A stretch of 64,000 nucleotides of DNA, from the NCBI RefSeq assembly GCF_001704415.2, contig NC_030808.1:85093594-85157593 (forward strand). Reading direction: 5' to 3'. This document shows positions 11,598-23,229 of this stretch, one piece after another. Source of the stretch: Capra hircus (lineage: Eukaryota > Chordata > Mammalia > Artiodactyla > Bovidae). The position numbers and the translations under genes were made by a program. The first letter of the stretch is position 1. Every line of letters starts with the position of its first letter. The notes below the pieces were generated by a model. It made no database searches and was not told the DNA's origin. It saw nothing but the letters and a program-made list of their open reading frames with translations.

Positions 11598-13130
11598 ACC
11601 CTGGGCTATTGGTGGCACTGTATGAAATCTCAGTTTTCTAGTCTGCAGATCTGTCACTGTTTACTGAGCTTTTATTGTCACTAGAAACAGCTTTGCATTT
11701 TAATACAGTTTCCAGTCCTCTAGGACCCTCTCCCCTGAAATAACTCCAGCTCCCCAGGGCTGCTGCAGAGTGGAGCAGAGAGAGGAGACGCTTTTGTGGA
11801 CAGTGATGCTGATGGTAGATAACTCCAGCTGTCATTACAAGATCATCCAGATAAGGGGGGGGCAATCAAGTAGGGCTTACAGTCCACTTGAGTTTTTCTG
11901 ATTGTAAAACCAGCCATTTTTCAATTTAAATAATTTAAGGATTCCTGCTTCTCTATACTCTAAGGCTCATTTAGCCTCTTATTAGCTAACTGTTTCTCCA
12001 GTTCAAGAGGTAGAAGGGAGGAGTGCAGATTTTTTGTTATTGTTAATTCACAGCAGTGGGTAGTGGTGTGTAAATAAAAAATAAGCCAAACAAATTTGAT
12101 GAGAAGAGAGAATAGAAATCCATGCAAGTAATCATAATTGATTTTTAAAAGTTAATTAAAAGGAATAAAACAGGACAAGTAGTGCAGCGGCCTAGTGTAT
12201 TATCAACAGGCAGATGACAGAGAGGAGAGTGAATTAGAAAATTGATTCCCAGCTAACTAGAGCAAGAAACCAGACCAACACAGCTCTTCCTTTAACCTTG
12301 AAAATCCCAAATTCTTTACTACGTCCTTTCCTCATAGTATTCTGACAGTGATATTATCTCACATTATTTCCATGGAAGGAACTGGTGGGAGGAGTTGGAG
12401 GGAAAGAACAAAATGAAGTTGTGATTTCCTAGAGAATGCAGGTCAGAACCAATTTGCAGAATCACCTGTGGCATATCAGTGATAGCAAATGTAGCCAAGA
12501 AACCATAGGTCTTCCTTTTTTCTCTCTTAGTTGTAAGCTTTTTTATTTTTCTCTTTTAAATTTTGCAGTCTTTCCTTCTTCCTAAATTTCTATGATCAAA
12601 GACCAGTAACCTACAATATTTACTTTTAAGTAGCATATTCAGGAGCTACCCCTCAGGTCATTGACTTCTACTCAAGAAAACAGGACTTGAGGAGACCGTC
12701 CAGTAAGACGGCAAGGCTCTTCCTAAACCTTTCAAGAACATCTTTTGGCAGGACTACGTCTAACATTTTTGTGTAGGCATTCTCAGTCTGGGATAGTTCT
12801 AGAGAATCATGTACTAGCTGAACCCACGGGCCTGTCTTTTCCTTTGCTTAGGAGATATCTGCTCAAATGAAGACACAGATTCCCCAGTATAGAGGTCAGA
12901 GCCTGAGCTAGTAGGTTGGCTAGTTAATTAAAGAAAATATTTCCTAACAGAAGTAGGGCTTGCATCTGATGGAGGGATATTCTTGAATTATTAGAAAGAC
13001 AGTGATGACATGCAGACTGTTGTTGAACAAGCAAGGTCTTTAGCTTACACTTGAAAAAGAATTATATAGAAGGTAACATTAATAACTAAGCGGTTAAATA
13101 GGAAGAAAGAGCAGAAAACACTGTGTTGCA

Positions 13131-13235
13131 TTTTCTTTCTCCCCCCCATCCTCTTCCCTCCCTTCCTTTCGGCAGTCCTTCCCTCCTTCCTCCTTTGCTC
13201 TCTTTTCTTTCTTTCCATTCCTACCCATCTCCCTC
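13131..13235. repeat. Polypyrimidine tract
   Basis: An almost unbroken C/T stretch with CCCTCC and TTTCTTTC units. It is low-complexity sequence with no gene assignment. Confidence 0.8.
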
Positions 13236-13554
13236 GTTATAAGCAATGGAAGCCCATCTTTGGATTATTAGAGAATTACCATAGATCTCATTGATGCATA
13301 AGTAGACCTCAGGAGAATATGGCATATCTCTATTCAAAGAACAGACTGTAAACTTCTGGATTGATATTCTGCTTTTCTTTTTTCCTTTCCCTCTTCTCTC
13401 ATTTTAGAATTAGGGAAAGCAAAAATAACCAGATGTGAGTCCCAGAGACAGCTAAAATTGCTTGTGCTTCTTCTATTTCCTTTTCTCTCTTTTTCAGACA
13501 CTAGAACACTTGTGATTTTTTTCCTGAAGCTCTGTAAGATCATGGGCCCTGATT

Positions 13555-13640
13555 GATTTCCTCACTACTGTACTCCTGGCATTTTGTATTGTGCCTAAAT
13601 ATTTGTTGAGTGATTGAATTAATGGGATGTCTATTAATAT
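13555..13640 (+). repeat. L2 tail remnant
   Basis: GTGCCTAAATATTTGTTGAG followed by TGATTGAATTAATG resembles the L2 3' tail in sense. It is short and diverged. Confidence 0.4.
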
Positions 13641-14499
13641 CCTGTCCAAAAAATCGAGGATAAAGGATGGGTAAATACAGAACCCAGTTAACATAAATAA
13701 CATAAACATTACCTTGTAGGTCTTTTTCTTTAATCTGCGAAAGTTCTACTAGAGAATTTCCCAAAATGTATTTAACAAAACATTAGCTCTGAAGAATAGA
13801 TTTTTAAAATGCAAAATAGGTGAGGAAAGTCTATGAAAAAATTGTTTAGGATACTCTATATTATACAAAGTTCAAAGAGATCTTTACAATATGATTTCTC
13901 AGAGTTTTTCAGGTCCAAATTGTCACTGTAAACTTAGAGCAGGATATAACATGCTACATTTTAAAGATTATTTGACCATGTTCCTCTTTTACTTGGCACA
14001 TCTTATAGAAAGACTATTCCATAAAACACAGTTTGGGAAAAGTAGCATCTTCTTTCAGCTTTACTTTCTTTAATTCTCTTTTGAATTTAAGTTCTAATTT
14101 CTTTCACTGTACACAAACCCTTAAGCACAGAATGTGAATACAATTAACAGTACTGAATTTTACACATAAAAATAGTTAAGATGGTTAATTTTATGTTCTG
14201 TTTTTTTTTAAAATCACAATTAAAAGTTTAAAAATACTCCCCAAATATTACTTTACTAAAAATAGATGAATCAATACTTTACCTAAGGGCTATAATAATG
14301 AACCAAAAATTTAATGTTATTGCCAAATAAAGGGCATGATTTGGGGCTACAACCTTCACTCAATTGTATTACCTACCTAGATGCTGTATTCTCAGTAAGT
14401 ATCTTGGTTTTGAACATTGACTTATGGATCTCTTAGTGTGTGTTTTTAGTAATATTGTTTAGGATGACTATGCAAAAAGACCTATAGATGTGTAGGGAA
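13641..14499. other. Unique AT-rich DNA
   Basis: No repeat family or exon-like structure recognised. Confidence 0.5.
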
Positions 14500-14655
14500 A
14501 GTTTATTGTGGTTTAGTAGAGTGAGTTTAAGACTAAGGCACAAGAAATTGGGCCAAAACATTGACCCTGTTACTGACTCAGAGTGGTACAGTAAGTAAAC
14601 CCTGGTTATCTTATGGATAACGTTTCTTTATCCGTAAGATATTTACTTCTTCCTT
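14500..14655 (+). repeat. Possible MIR SINE, degenerate
   Basis: GTTACTGACTCAGAG and TTTCTTTATCCGTAAGAT resemble the MIR blocks 'gactt...' and 'tttccttatctgtaaaat'. The copy is heavily diverged and contains a 13-bp imperfect hairpin (14608-14640). Confidence 0.35.
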
Positions 14656-17600
14656 CCAGCATGGTTATCCCATCTTACATGGAACTCTAATAGTCACAGC
14701 AGATAAAGGCAAGAGGTAAGATGCTACTTGTCCTCCCTTCCTCCATGGCCCTAAGTATCCCCAGGGAGCCCAAGAGCTCAAGGGAACATAGTTTGAAAAT
14801 CATGAGGTTAGAAAATCTTTAAGTTTTACCCAAGCCTTATTCCTATCACTTGAAGTCAGACTGAAGCAGAAAAGAATATTTGTGTCCATCTTAAAGCCTG
14901 TGAACCCTTGTAATGTTATACAGACTCATACAGCACTTAGCTATTGCAGAATGTAGAATACTGCCATACCACATGTGGCAAGCACCTTTTGAATTTCAAC
15001 ATATATTTTAGACTAAAAAATAAGAAAAATATTACCAGAATGTATACTTCCCTCAGTCGCTTTACGGATACAGTTCAAGATACTAACGTGATGGTGGATT
15101 AAACTTGAATGCAAATATTGTCACTGAGAAGGCGCCCCTTTGCACGGTTTCTAAGACCCTCTTATTTTTAATGAGCAAGGTTTTACTAAAAACAAAAAGT
15201 GTTAATTACATAAATATGCGTATTCTTTTCAAAGCACACACTATATTATGGGTAAAAAAACAATAGAAAAATGAGTGCAAAACTAGTTCAACAGAAGCTG
15301 CTTCTTGAACAGCCTTCAAAATTATGACATGTTTACTGGGAAAATACATTACTTGTGACAGGGGTTACAAAAGCAATATTAACCTTCTTGAAATTTAATA
15401 GCAAAGCCAGACATGTAAAAATCAGTACCAGACGTGGTAACATAACTACTTTTGTTAAGATTGTATGTAGGATAAAACAGATACTTAAAGCTACATTAAG
15501 ATGTGGGTAAGTAAATGGGCCTTTAGAAGATTCACAGCACACATGCATCACGAATAAAATCATGATGCAGATTGTGCTAAGGATAGCATTCTCGGAAATG
15601 AAAAGCCTTGTTTTTTCTTTTGCTTCTGTTATATTAGGGACTGTTGCTTTTGCAGTTTTGTACAGGGTGTCAGACATTAAATTTGCCCTTAAATATACAT
15701 ATATCTATCTTTTGAAGGCAGGCATTTGTTTACACTGACAAGCTACCAAACACTTTTGCTGCATTTAATATGTGACTAATGAGTTTTTGTCATTTATAAT
15801 CAAAGAGGATGTTTGCTTCTGCAAAAAAATACATGATTTACCTAAACATAGCATTGATATTAAGCCAAGAACTCCATGGTAGCAGTTTAAAAATGTGATG
15901 AAATATAGATTATAAAATTTTACTTACCATCAAATACAGGTTTGTGTTACAAAATAATTTTTTTCTGAAATTTATTTTGTCACTATAGTTTTATCATATA
16001 ATGTTATTTGTTTATCATGTAACATTGATATTTAAAAGAGATTCATGTTTTAAATTATTTCATTGTTTTTATAACCCTAAAATATTTCATTAAAATGTCT
16101 GAAAGCGTTTTTACTTATTTTAGAGTGCTCTAGCTTGACACATATTAAAAAAATAAAGGTCAAAAGTCATAAAGGATAATAGCTGATGGTTTTGATAATG
16201 CTAATTATATATTACTGAGAATAAAAGTAGAAAAGGAAATATGAATACTAAAGAAAGATAAACATCCCAATGCTGGATTAAAAAAAAATAATGAAAAAAC
16301 TCTTAAAATGTCTTTGTACTTCACTGTCATAATTCAAAGACATAATGAAGCCTGAATTAAAAATGTCAGTTTCTGTGAGTGTTGATAACTTGGTTCTTTG
16401 TTGGGCAAGTCAAAATGTGTCTGTTTGATAGGCAAAAATGACAGACTAAAAATGGGAGAAGTTGGATCTAAAAAAAGAAACACACACACATACACAGACA
16501 CACGACTTTAAAAAAGGTCCATAATGTACTTAAAGGAGAAGACCTGTAGGGTAGGAGGCAGTATCTTTAGGAAGTCATCGAGCAGCACTAAAAGGCAATG
16601 TCCACGGCCAATCAAAACGATTTCTGAGGCTGCTGGGGCTCTTGCATCCCCGTCTTTACACTAGACTGGAAACCCTTTGTACTAATTACCAGACTGTACC
16701 AGATTTTCTGGTTCAGTTCAATCCTATAATTGACTGACAGTGATGGGCAAGGAAGGGGAAAAATTCAGGCTCAACACTGCAAGCAGAGGGTCAGAAATGG
16801 TTTCACAGAGAACTGGTCACAGCCTGGCACTAAAAGCAGGGTTAAGCAAGCATCATCAGCACTTTCTTCTAACTCTCAGGTTAAAAACGAAATGAGGAAG
16901 AAAAAACAACAGTCCAGGCTGTTCTCCTCTTACAGACCAGTTCTTAGCGTGCAACCATTTTCCAAAAAATGGAGACTAGCTTCAAGTGTAAATGGTAATT
17001 TTAGATGTCATTAATTTTTATTTTGCTTTTTGGAAATAGAGGTTTTTCTCCAAGAACTCAAATAGGGTCATTTTGCTAAAGTTCAACAGTCTTTTGTTTA
17101 TTTACAGAAACTCGCTCCTCTCCTACTTGGATAACTGTAGTAATTCTAGGAAAAACAATGCTGCTATTTAATTCCTAGGGCTAAAAAAATCATTAAAGTG
17201 CAAGTCTTATTTAGAGAGCCTGTGATAGGTTACATAATCAAACTTAAGGATTTGAAAGCGTCATAATTCTCACCTCTTTTGCTTGTTTGTAATTCACTGA
17301 TTTGGATTTACTGTATGTCTTTAGTAATAAAATGGTTGCCCATGAACCCATACTTTTTAAAACAAAAGTTTGAATAATAATTTACATTACTTACAGTTAA
17401 TTCATTAAAGAAATAGAACACATTGAGCACTGGATTAAAGACTTGATCGACTGACCATCATTTGTTATTTGCTTAGAACTGTTCCCTCCCACTTTATTTG
17501 TAACCAAAAGAGCAACCTCTAGCTTTAGCTACACCAAACATTAAAAAAGCAGGTGCCAGAATCAGGGTCAAAATGAGACTCAGGCCATTCAGTAGGCAAG

Positions 17601-18204
17601 TGAGAATTATGTACTATCTTGTTGAGGTCAATTGACTTGAAATTTAATCACAGGTTAAGCCCCTTTTCTTTCCAGGCTAAAGAGTAAGCAACACCTGTGC
17701 CAGCAGCAGCTCACATTGCAGTTGACATAGCAGCCAGTTCAATTTTTAGTTACAAGTCAATTACTTACAGGAATAGAAAGGGAACATTTCATTCATTCCA
17801 TGGATGGTCACTTTCCCGGAGAAACCTGTCAGGCTTGCTTTCTCCAAAAGAAGAAAAGAGAAGAAAAAAGTGAAAGTTAAAAATAAGTGATATGCTGCAA
17901 AACTTCTAGAGCTAGGCCAGCACACTACAGCAGAGAAGTTGCGCAAATGGCTTACCTTCCAAATACTGAACAGAGCTGTCTTGGCAATGAGGCCTATCCC
18001 TGCTGATAAGTCCTGGGACTTGCCTCATCAGAGAATCAAAACAGGTGAAATGATAATAGGTGATCTACACCTGAGAAGAGGGCCAGCTGACTGTATGAAA
18101 GGAGAGAGCAAATGAGTAAACTGTCTTTCCCCAGCTACAGTCAGTCCTTGTGCAAGGGGAGTTTCAAATGCACTGGCTATAGACTTTTGTCCAAAGCTGT
18201 GGTT
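14656..18204. other. Repeat-poor unique DNA
   Basis: No young transposon is present. A 114-codon minus-strand frame (15333-15677) with three hydrophobic stretches and a 94-codon plus-strand frame (16730-17014) lie here. Neither shows a recognised domain or splice context. A possible 73-nt minus-strand exon lies at 17769-17841. Confidence 0.5.
17769..17841 (-). other. Candidate spliced exon (73 nt), unproven
   Basis: On the minus strand a strong polypyrimidine run (about 17844-17875) ends in GGAG at the left exon edge, and CCT|GTAAGTAA forms a near-consensus donor at the right edge (17763-17768). The frame is open across the whole segment (within 17761-17946). The acceptor is GAG rather than CAG or TAG, and 73 nt is not a multiple of three. 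No partner exon was identified, so this may be chance. Confidence 0.15.
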
Positions 18205-18267
18205 CTTTTTTTTTTTTCCTCTTTTTTTTCTTCTTTCTTTCTTTTCTTTTCTTTTTTTTTTTCCTTA
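18205..18267. repeat. T/C-rich low-complexity tract
   Basis: Runs of T broken by C, TTTCTTTC and TTTTCTTTTC units, ending in CCTTAG. It resembles a splice acceptor tract on the plus strand, but no exon could be supported after it. Confidence 0.85.
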
Positions 18268-18454
18268 GTGAAGCTAGATTAGTTCATACAAAACTCAACA
18301 ATACAGCACTGAAACCCATTGTTGATATTCAACATTTTTCACATAGCGGAACAGAATAGACAATACGGTATCTAGGAAACCATGGGCTGGATTACAAACT
18401 GATGATATCTCATCCTTCTGGGGGCCTGTAATCCTTTTTATTACCTACCACAGT

Positions 18455-18472
18455 AAAAAAAAAAAAAAAAAA
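18455..18472. repeat. A18 homopolymer
   Basis: A pure run of A between CAGT and TCACTGTG; interestingly CACAGT and ACTGTG flank it as an inverted pair. Confidence 0.9.
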
Positions 18473-20164
18473 TCACTGTGTGTGTGGGGGAAACTCTTTC
18501 AGAATAAATCAGTAACATTGCTATTCTTAGGTAAATAGGATAAATTAAAATGAAATCTTGCTTGTAACACTAAATCCCAAAGTGCCGCTTGCCTTTTATG
18601 CAAGTTAATGATTTTTAAATTTATCTTAACCTTTATATGAGCTTCCATAGGTTTAAAACATTAAAATATTTGTAGAAATTTGCTTAATCACAGTGTTTAA
18701 AATTAACTTGGACTTTCAATTTCTTATGATAAATACCTGGAAAGTTCGTTTCAAAGAACCCATATTGATGCTAAGGGCTGAGTACAAAATAATTTTCATT
18801 AATTTGTATTAAAATACTTTTGTTGGATTATTAATATACTATATTTATTTCCTCCATTAAGAACACACTGAACTCCAAAATCTGGGGGCTTACTTTCCTG
18901 ATATCTAGTTTAATATGTTTTTAAAACTTTTTTGACCCCATGTCATTTAAATTGTTCATTGTTTTTAAATGCATTTCCTGATCGTGTTTAACTGCAAAGC
19001 CATTCTATGCGAGGAAGTTATGCCTATTAACCTTTTAGAAATCTGGTCCAATCCCTTTTTAAGATGCAATCCAGTTCCCGTACTTTTCTTAAGCCTGCAA
19101 ATGGTCTAGGTAGCCACAGAAGTGATTGTTCCTACCAGTTTCTTTTCATCACTTCTGCAATTGACCAATTGACAACTGATTGATGGTTATCTTTTCACTT
19201 CAACAATGAAAGAAATTACCATCACTATAGCTATGTACAGTAAATGCCTCCAGAGTAAATTACATGATTCTAAAATTCTCCTTAGCTCACTTAGTAAAAC
19301 ATCAACACAAAAAAGTTTCTTTTTGCGCCTCCTTTCCTGTACCACAGATTTGGCCTTTTCTGTCAGCTGCAAAAAAAGAACTTGACAGCTTCTTTAAAAA
19401 GAGGAGTATAAAGGAGCTTGAATAAAGGATGGCACTGGGCCTGTCTCAAGCAAGTGGCCATTCTTTGCACTTGGAAAAAAATTAGGCATGTGAGCACAGA
19501 TAAGCCCTATAAGAATACTCTAAAGATCATTCCCGGTGACCTTGAGATTCTCTTTCCTTCTGTAACCATTCCTGAACATCAGACTGACAACATAAATTCT
19601 GTACATGAATCTCCAACTTATTTTGAGTAGGTGTTGTTTCTCATTGAAAAGAAAACATCCTTAAAAATTTAAACTCCTTTACTGCACTGCAAAGAATCCC
19701 CCTGCTCTTTCTAAAAGTGCTCAAACAAGTGCTATTACGCAAGTGCCACTTTCATTATGATATGTTGATGGCCATGAGGTTTAAATTCCACCACCAAATC
19801 TAAACTTACTGTAAATGTGTATTTTTTTTCCTCACATCAAAGTCCTGAATCTTGTCAAAAAAGGATATTCAAACATTTTTTCCTATCCCTGTACAATTAA
19901 AGTCATGATTACTATTTTTGGTGATGTAAATATGCTATGAGAGATTGAACTGATTTACTCTCTTATTCCACTCCCACCCCTCCATAAGATCTTGTTTAAA
20001 AGTGAAAAAACACACCCAAACAGACAAGAAACATGACTTCTCACTATTTTCCCTTGATGTTCTAAATCCATAAAATTTGTTTTATTGAATGTCACAACGT
20101 AAACTGAACTACAGTTTTATTGTCTAGAATGACTTGACAGTGTTTGCAACTTTTTCTCTCTCAA
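18473..20164. other. Repeat-poor unique DNA
   Basis: No transposon recognised. Open frames are at most 70 codons. This is the right part of the block without young insertions. Confidence 0.5.
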
Positions 20165-20330
20165 TGTTAGGCTCGTCTGTCCATAGTATTTTCCAGGCAA
20201 GAATACTGGAGAGGGTTGCCATTTCCTTTTCCAGGGGATCTTCCTGACCCAGACATTGAACTTTCTTGTTTCTTGCGTCTCCTGCATTGGCAGGTGAATT
20301 CTTTACCATTGCATCACCTAGGAGCCCCAT
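20165..20330 (-). mobile_element. Bov-tA SINE, 3' part degraded
   Basis: Read on the minus strand it has the tRNA-like head (GGTGATGCAATGGTAAAGAA, CCTGCCAATGCAGGAG) and the body ending in TGGAAAATACTATGGACAG. The BovB-type tail beyond that is missing or too diverged to see. Confidence 0.85.
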
Positions 20331-20710
20331 ATATTCTATAAATATATGTATGTGACAGCGTTAGATACTGTCACACGATACTGGCATATTGACAGCACTA
20401 AATAAGTTTTGTTTACTTAAACAAGTTATTGTCTTCCCTGTTAACTTTGCTATACTTGCTGTGGCAGTGATATTATTATTCAAAATATCCCAGATAAAAT
20501 TCATAAAACGTCACTTTTATATCTTTACACTTGCTCTCCAAAGATCTATGTACTGTCTAGATCTATAGCAGGTCATACAAGCATTAATAAAGCTGCTTTC
20601 AAGATGATCTGATCTTCCATCTTAACCCACAACATCACTGTTGGAATAACTTCTCTCTGACTCTGTTTTTGCCATGTTACATACACCTTGGTTTTAAAAT
20701 GTATAATACT

Positions 20711-20755
20711 TCTCTCTCTCTCTCTTTTTTGTATATATATATATGAATATATAGT
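20711..20755. repeat. (TC)n and (TA)n microsatellites
   Basis: A TCTCTC run is followed by TTTTTT and then by TATATATATATATGAATATA; simple sequence only. Confidence 0.9.
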
Positions 20756-20789
20756 GAGTCAAGAAAAGTAGAATAATATGATACAACAT

Positions 20790-21015
20790 AGGTTTGGTGG
20801 TTAAAGAATCTGCCTGCAATACAGGAGACCTGGGTTTGATCCCTGGGTCAGGAAGATCCCCTGGAGAAGGGAATGGCTACCCATTCCAGTATTCCTGCCT
20901 GGAGAATTCCATGGAGATAGGAGCCTGGTGCCCTACAGTCCATGGGGGTCAGAAAGAGTTGGACAGGACTGAGCAACACAACTGAGTGACTGAACTGAAC
21001 TGAGCGACTAACTCT
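20790..21015 (+). mobile_element. Bov-tA SINE
   Basis: GGTTAAAGAATCTGCCTGC and GGGTTTGATCCCTGGGTCAG mark the tRNA-derived head; the body runs to GAGTTGGACAGGACTGAGC. The tail repeats GACTGAACTGAACTGAGCGA, the short tandem motif typical of BovB 3' ends. The extreme 5' end of the head is lost. Confidence 0.9.
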
Positions 21016-21304
21016 TTCCTTTCTTCTGTGTGGTTCCTACGCATCATTAGTGGTGTAAGGGAAGCAGGGACCTGGCTCACAGAGGTGATCCTCTGCTTGC
21101 TGACAGGTACTGAGCGGTGCTGCAGCGACCAGCAAGGAGCAGCCTTCCTGTATCCTGCTTACACTGGGTGAACCTCTGGAGGGTCATACTTATTTCTGGG
21201 TCCTAAGTTTTGAGAAGGATACTTCAAATCAGCGGTTGACAGGTAATATTAGCTCAGGTGAGCTGGACTCTGTGAGTGATGGTTGAAAGAATTGGGCATT
21301 CAGA

Positions 21305-21520
21305 GTTTTAAAAAGCTATCCTAGTGATTCTAATGTGAAGCCAAGTTTTGAGAGTGACTGTTCTAAACCAGTGATTCTCAAAGTATTGCCCTCGACCAGC
21401 TCCATCCTCTGTCTTCAGCCTACTGTCTTCACTTTTAATTCACAGATGGCTTAAGAGAGATGGGAGTACCAACATAATCATTCTGTCAAGACAGGAGTTA
21501 CGGACTTGAGAGCCACTGGA
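21305..21520. mobile_element. One or two MER5-type DNA transposon remnants
   Basis: GTGATTCTAATGTGAAGCCA with TTTGAGAGTGACTG looks like a MER5 right end (21305-21360). CCAGTGATTCTCAAAGTATT (21368 on) looks like the left end of a second copy, which may close at GACTTGAGAGCCACTGG. Both are diverged. Confidence 0.5.
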
Positions 21521-22029
21521 ATAGAAATGGCAGTGGAAACCAGCAGAATAGATGAATGGTCTGAAGGAACGTAGCATGTACAGTGAAAAAATAACTACAA
21601 GGTTTGCAACTCAGGGAATACCCACAATTTGAGTTAGGAGGAGGAAGAAACACTGCTAGAGAAGAGACCTGGCACAGAGACCGGAAGAGACCATGGACAC
21701 CCCAGTGGCTTCGAAGACAGGCTGACCAATCAGCAATGTCAGATAAGGCAGGCAATTGATTAGGTTGATCTAAGAAAAGGACAAAAGTGTTGGCTGGAAG
21801 AAAGTCATTGCTAACCTTTGACCAAGGAATTTAATATTGGGGTGAAGGAAGAGTCAGATTGTGGAGATTCAGAAGAGAATGGGAGGAGAAGAATGAGGTG
21901 CAATAGGTATAAAAAATATTTTTTCAACACTTGTTGGGAAAGGAGGAAAGAGGGCAGTTATTGGGAGCAGCAGGCTCCAAGAAACCCGTGTTAGGAAAGA
22001 AGTTTTCATATTTTAAGAACTAAAGGAAG
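21521..22029. other. Unassigned purine-rich DNA
   Basis: GA-rich sequence that may be an old repeat, but no family could be named. No coding evidence. Confidence 0.4.
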
Positions 22030-22039
22030 AAGCCTTCAG

Positions 22040-22634
22040 TTCAGTTCAGTTGCTCAGTCCTGTCCGACTCTTTGCAACCCCAGGAACTGCAGCACACCAG
22101 GCCTCCCTGTCCATCACCAACTCCCGGAGTCCACCCAAACCCATGTCCATCGAGTCAGTGATGCCATCCAGCCACCTCATCCTCTGTTGTCCCCTTCTCC
22201 TCCTGCCCCCAACCCCTCCCAGCATCAGGGTCTTTTCCAATGAGTCAACTCTCCATATCAGGTGGCCAAAGAATTGGAGTTTCAGCTTCAAAATCAGTCC
22301 TTCCAATGAACACCCAAGACTGATCTCCTTTAGGATGGACTGGTTGGATCTCCTTGCAGTCCAAAGGACTCTCAAGAGTCTTCTCCAACACCACAATTGA
22401 AAAGCATTAATTCTTCGGCGCTTGGCTTTCTTTATAGTCCAATTCTCACATCTATACATGACCATTGGAAAAACCATAGCTTTGACGAGGTAGACCTTTG
22501 TTGGCAAAGTAATGTCTCTGCTCTTTAATATGCTGTCTAGGTTGGTCATAACTTTCCTTCCAAGGAGTAAGCATCTTTTAATTTCATGGCTGCAGTCACC
22601 ATCTACAGTCATTTTGGAACCCAGAAAAATAAAT
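22040..22634 (-). mobile_element. BovB LINE, 5'-truncated, with target-site duplication
   Basis: The left edge shows TTCAGTTCAGTTGCTCAG, the reverse complement of the BovB tandem tail. The body extends back into the ORF2 C-terminal coding region. AAGCCTTCAG occurs at 22030-22039 and 22635-22644, a perfect 10-bp duplication. BovB is the RTE-clade LINE acquired by an ancestor of ruminants by horizontal transfer and is the source of Bov-tA and Bov-A2 mobility. Confidence 0.95.
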
Positions 22635-22672
22635 AAGCCTTCAGGATACTGTATTTGTTGAAGTATTTTCAA
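22046..22672 (-). pseudogene. BovB ORF2 C-terminal fragment (208 codons open)
   Basis: The frame is uninterrupted from flanking DNA through the end of the BovB polyprotein. It carries the region after the reverse transcriptase core: LLGRKVMTNLDSIL, RDITLPTKVYLVKAMVFP, VMYRCENWTIKKA, LWCWRRLLRVLWTARRSNQS and the Arg-rich GGRRRRGQQRMRWLDGI. The endonuclease and catalytic RT motifs lie outside this truncated copy, so it cannot be active. The first roughly 12 residues come from flanking sequence. Confidence 0.9.
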
Positions 22673-22960
22673 CTGTATTTGGGGAAGAGACTCAGAGTTG
22701 CCTTAGGAATGGAAAAAGAAAAGAAAGATAGAAGGATTTATATGGAAAAATGGTTTGTGAAGGTAAAGAGAGTGAAATAGGTCATACCAGATGGCACCAA
22801 GCTTCTTTTTGAATCAAGAGTAAAATCATTCACTAAGGCTTTAATTTCTTTTTTTCTTTTTTGAATAAGAGCAGAGGGTAAAGGTGCACAGAGATTTAGA
22901 AGAGGAAAAAAAGGATTGAGGAAAAAAAAATGCATTTCTCACAGTCTTAGCACTGGCTTT

Positions 22961-23229
22961 GGAGAAGGCAATGGCACCCCACTCCAGTACTCTTGCCTGG
23001 AAAATCCTATGAACAAAGGAGCCTGGTAGGCTGCAGTCCATGGGGTTGCTAAGAGTCGGATACGACTGAGCGACTTCCCTTTCACTTTTCACTTTCATGC
23101 ATTGGAGAAGGAAATGGCAACCCACTCCAGTGTTCTTGCCTGGAGAATCCCGGGGACGGGGGAGCCTGGTGGGCTGCCATCTATGGGGTCGCACAGAGTC
23201 GGACACGACTGAAGTGACTTAGCAGTAGC
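22961..23229 (+). mobile_element. Bov-A2 SINE (dimer)
   Basis: Two BovB-derived units stand in tandem without a tRNA head: GGAGAAGGCAATGGCACCCC to GGATACGACTGAGCGACTT, then GGAGAAGGAAATGGCAACCC to GGACACGACTGAAGTGACTT, ending in AGCAGTAGC. The spacer CATGCATT between the units is typical of the family. Low divergence suggests a fairly young copy. Confidence 0.93.

Larger units (their letters stand above)
9620..13130. other. Repeat-poor unique DNA
   Basis: No ruminant-age transposon was found, only a T homopolymer (10651-10683) and a small tandem repeat (11549-11597). Open frames are at most 75 codons. This forms the left part of a 10.5 kb block without young insertions. Confidence 0.55.

Noticed and set aside
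15333..15677. A 114-codon minus-strand frame with three hydrophobic stretches, resembling a small membrane protein
   Set aside because: AT-rich DNA gives hydrophobic chance frames. No domain, upstream promoter or splice context is visible, and codon use is not distinctive. Conservation of the frame would be needed.
16730..17014. A 94-codon basic plus-strand frame
   Set aside because: No recognised domain or homology; length is within chance expectation over 64 kb.
18205..18268. A strong splice-acceptor-like tract ending in CCTTAG on the plus strand
   Set aside because: No plausible donor and open frame follow within normal exon length; the tract is better explained as low-complexity T/C DNA.
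22841..23206. A 121-codon minus-strand frame that looks like a conserved protein start
   Set aside because: It is the antisense translation of a Bov-A2 SINE, which yields the same peptide-like strings at many loci.
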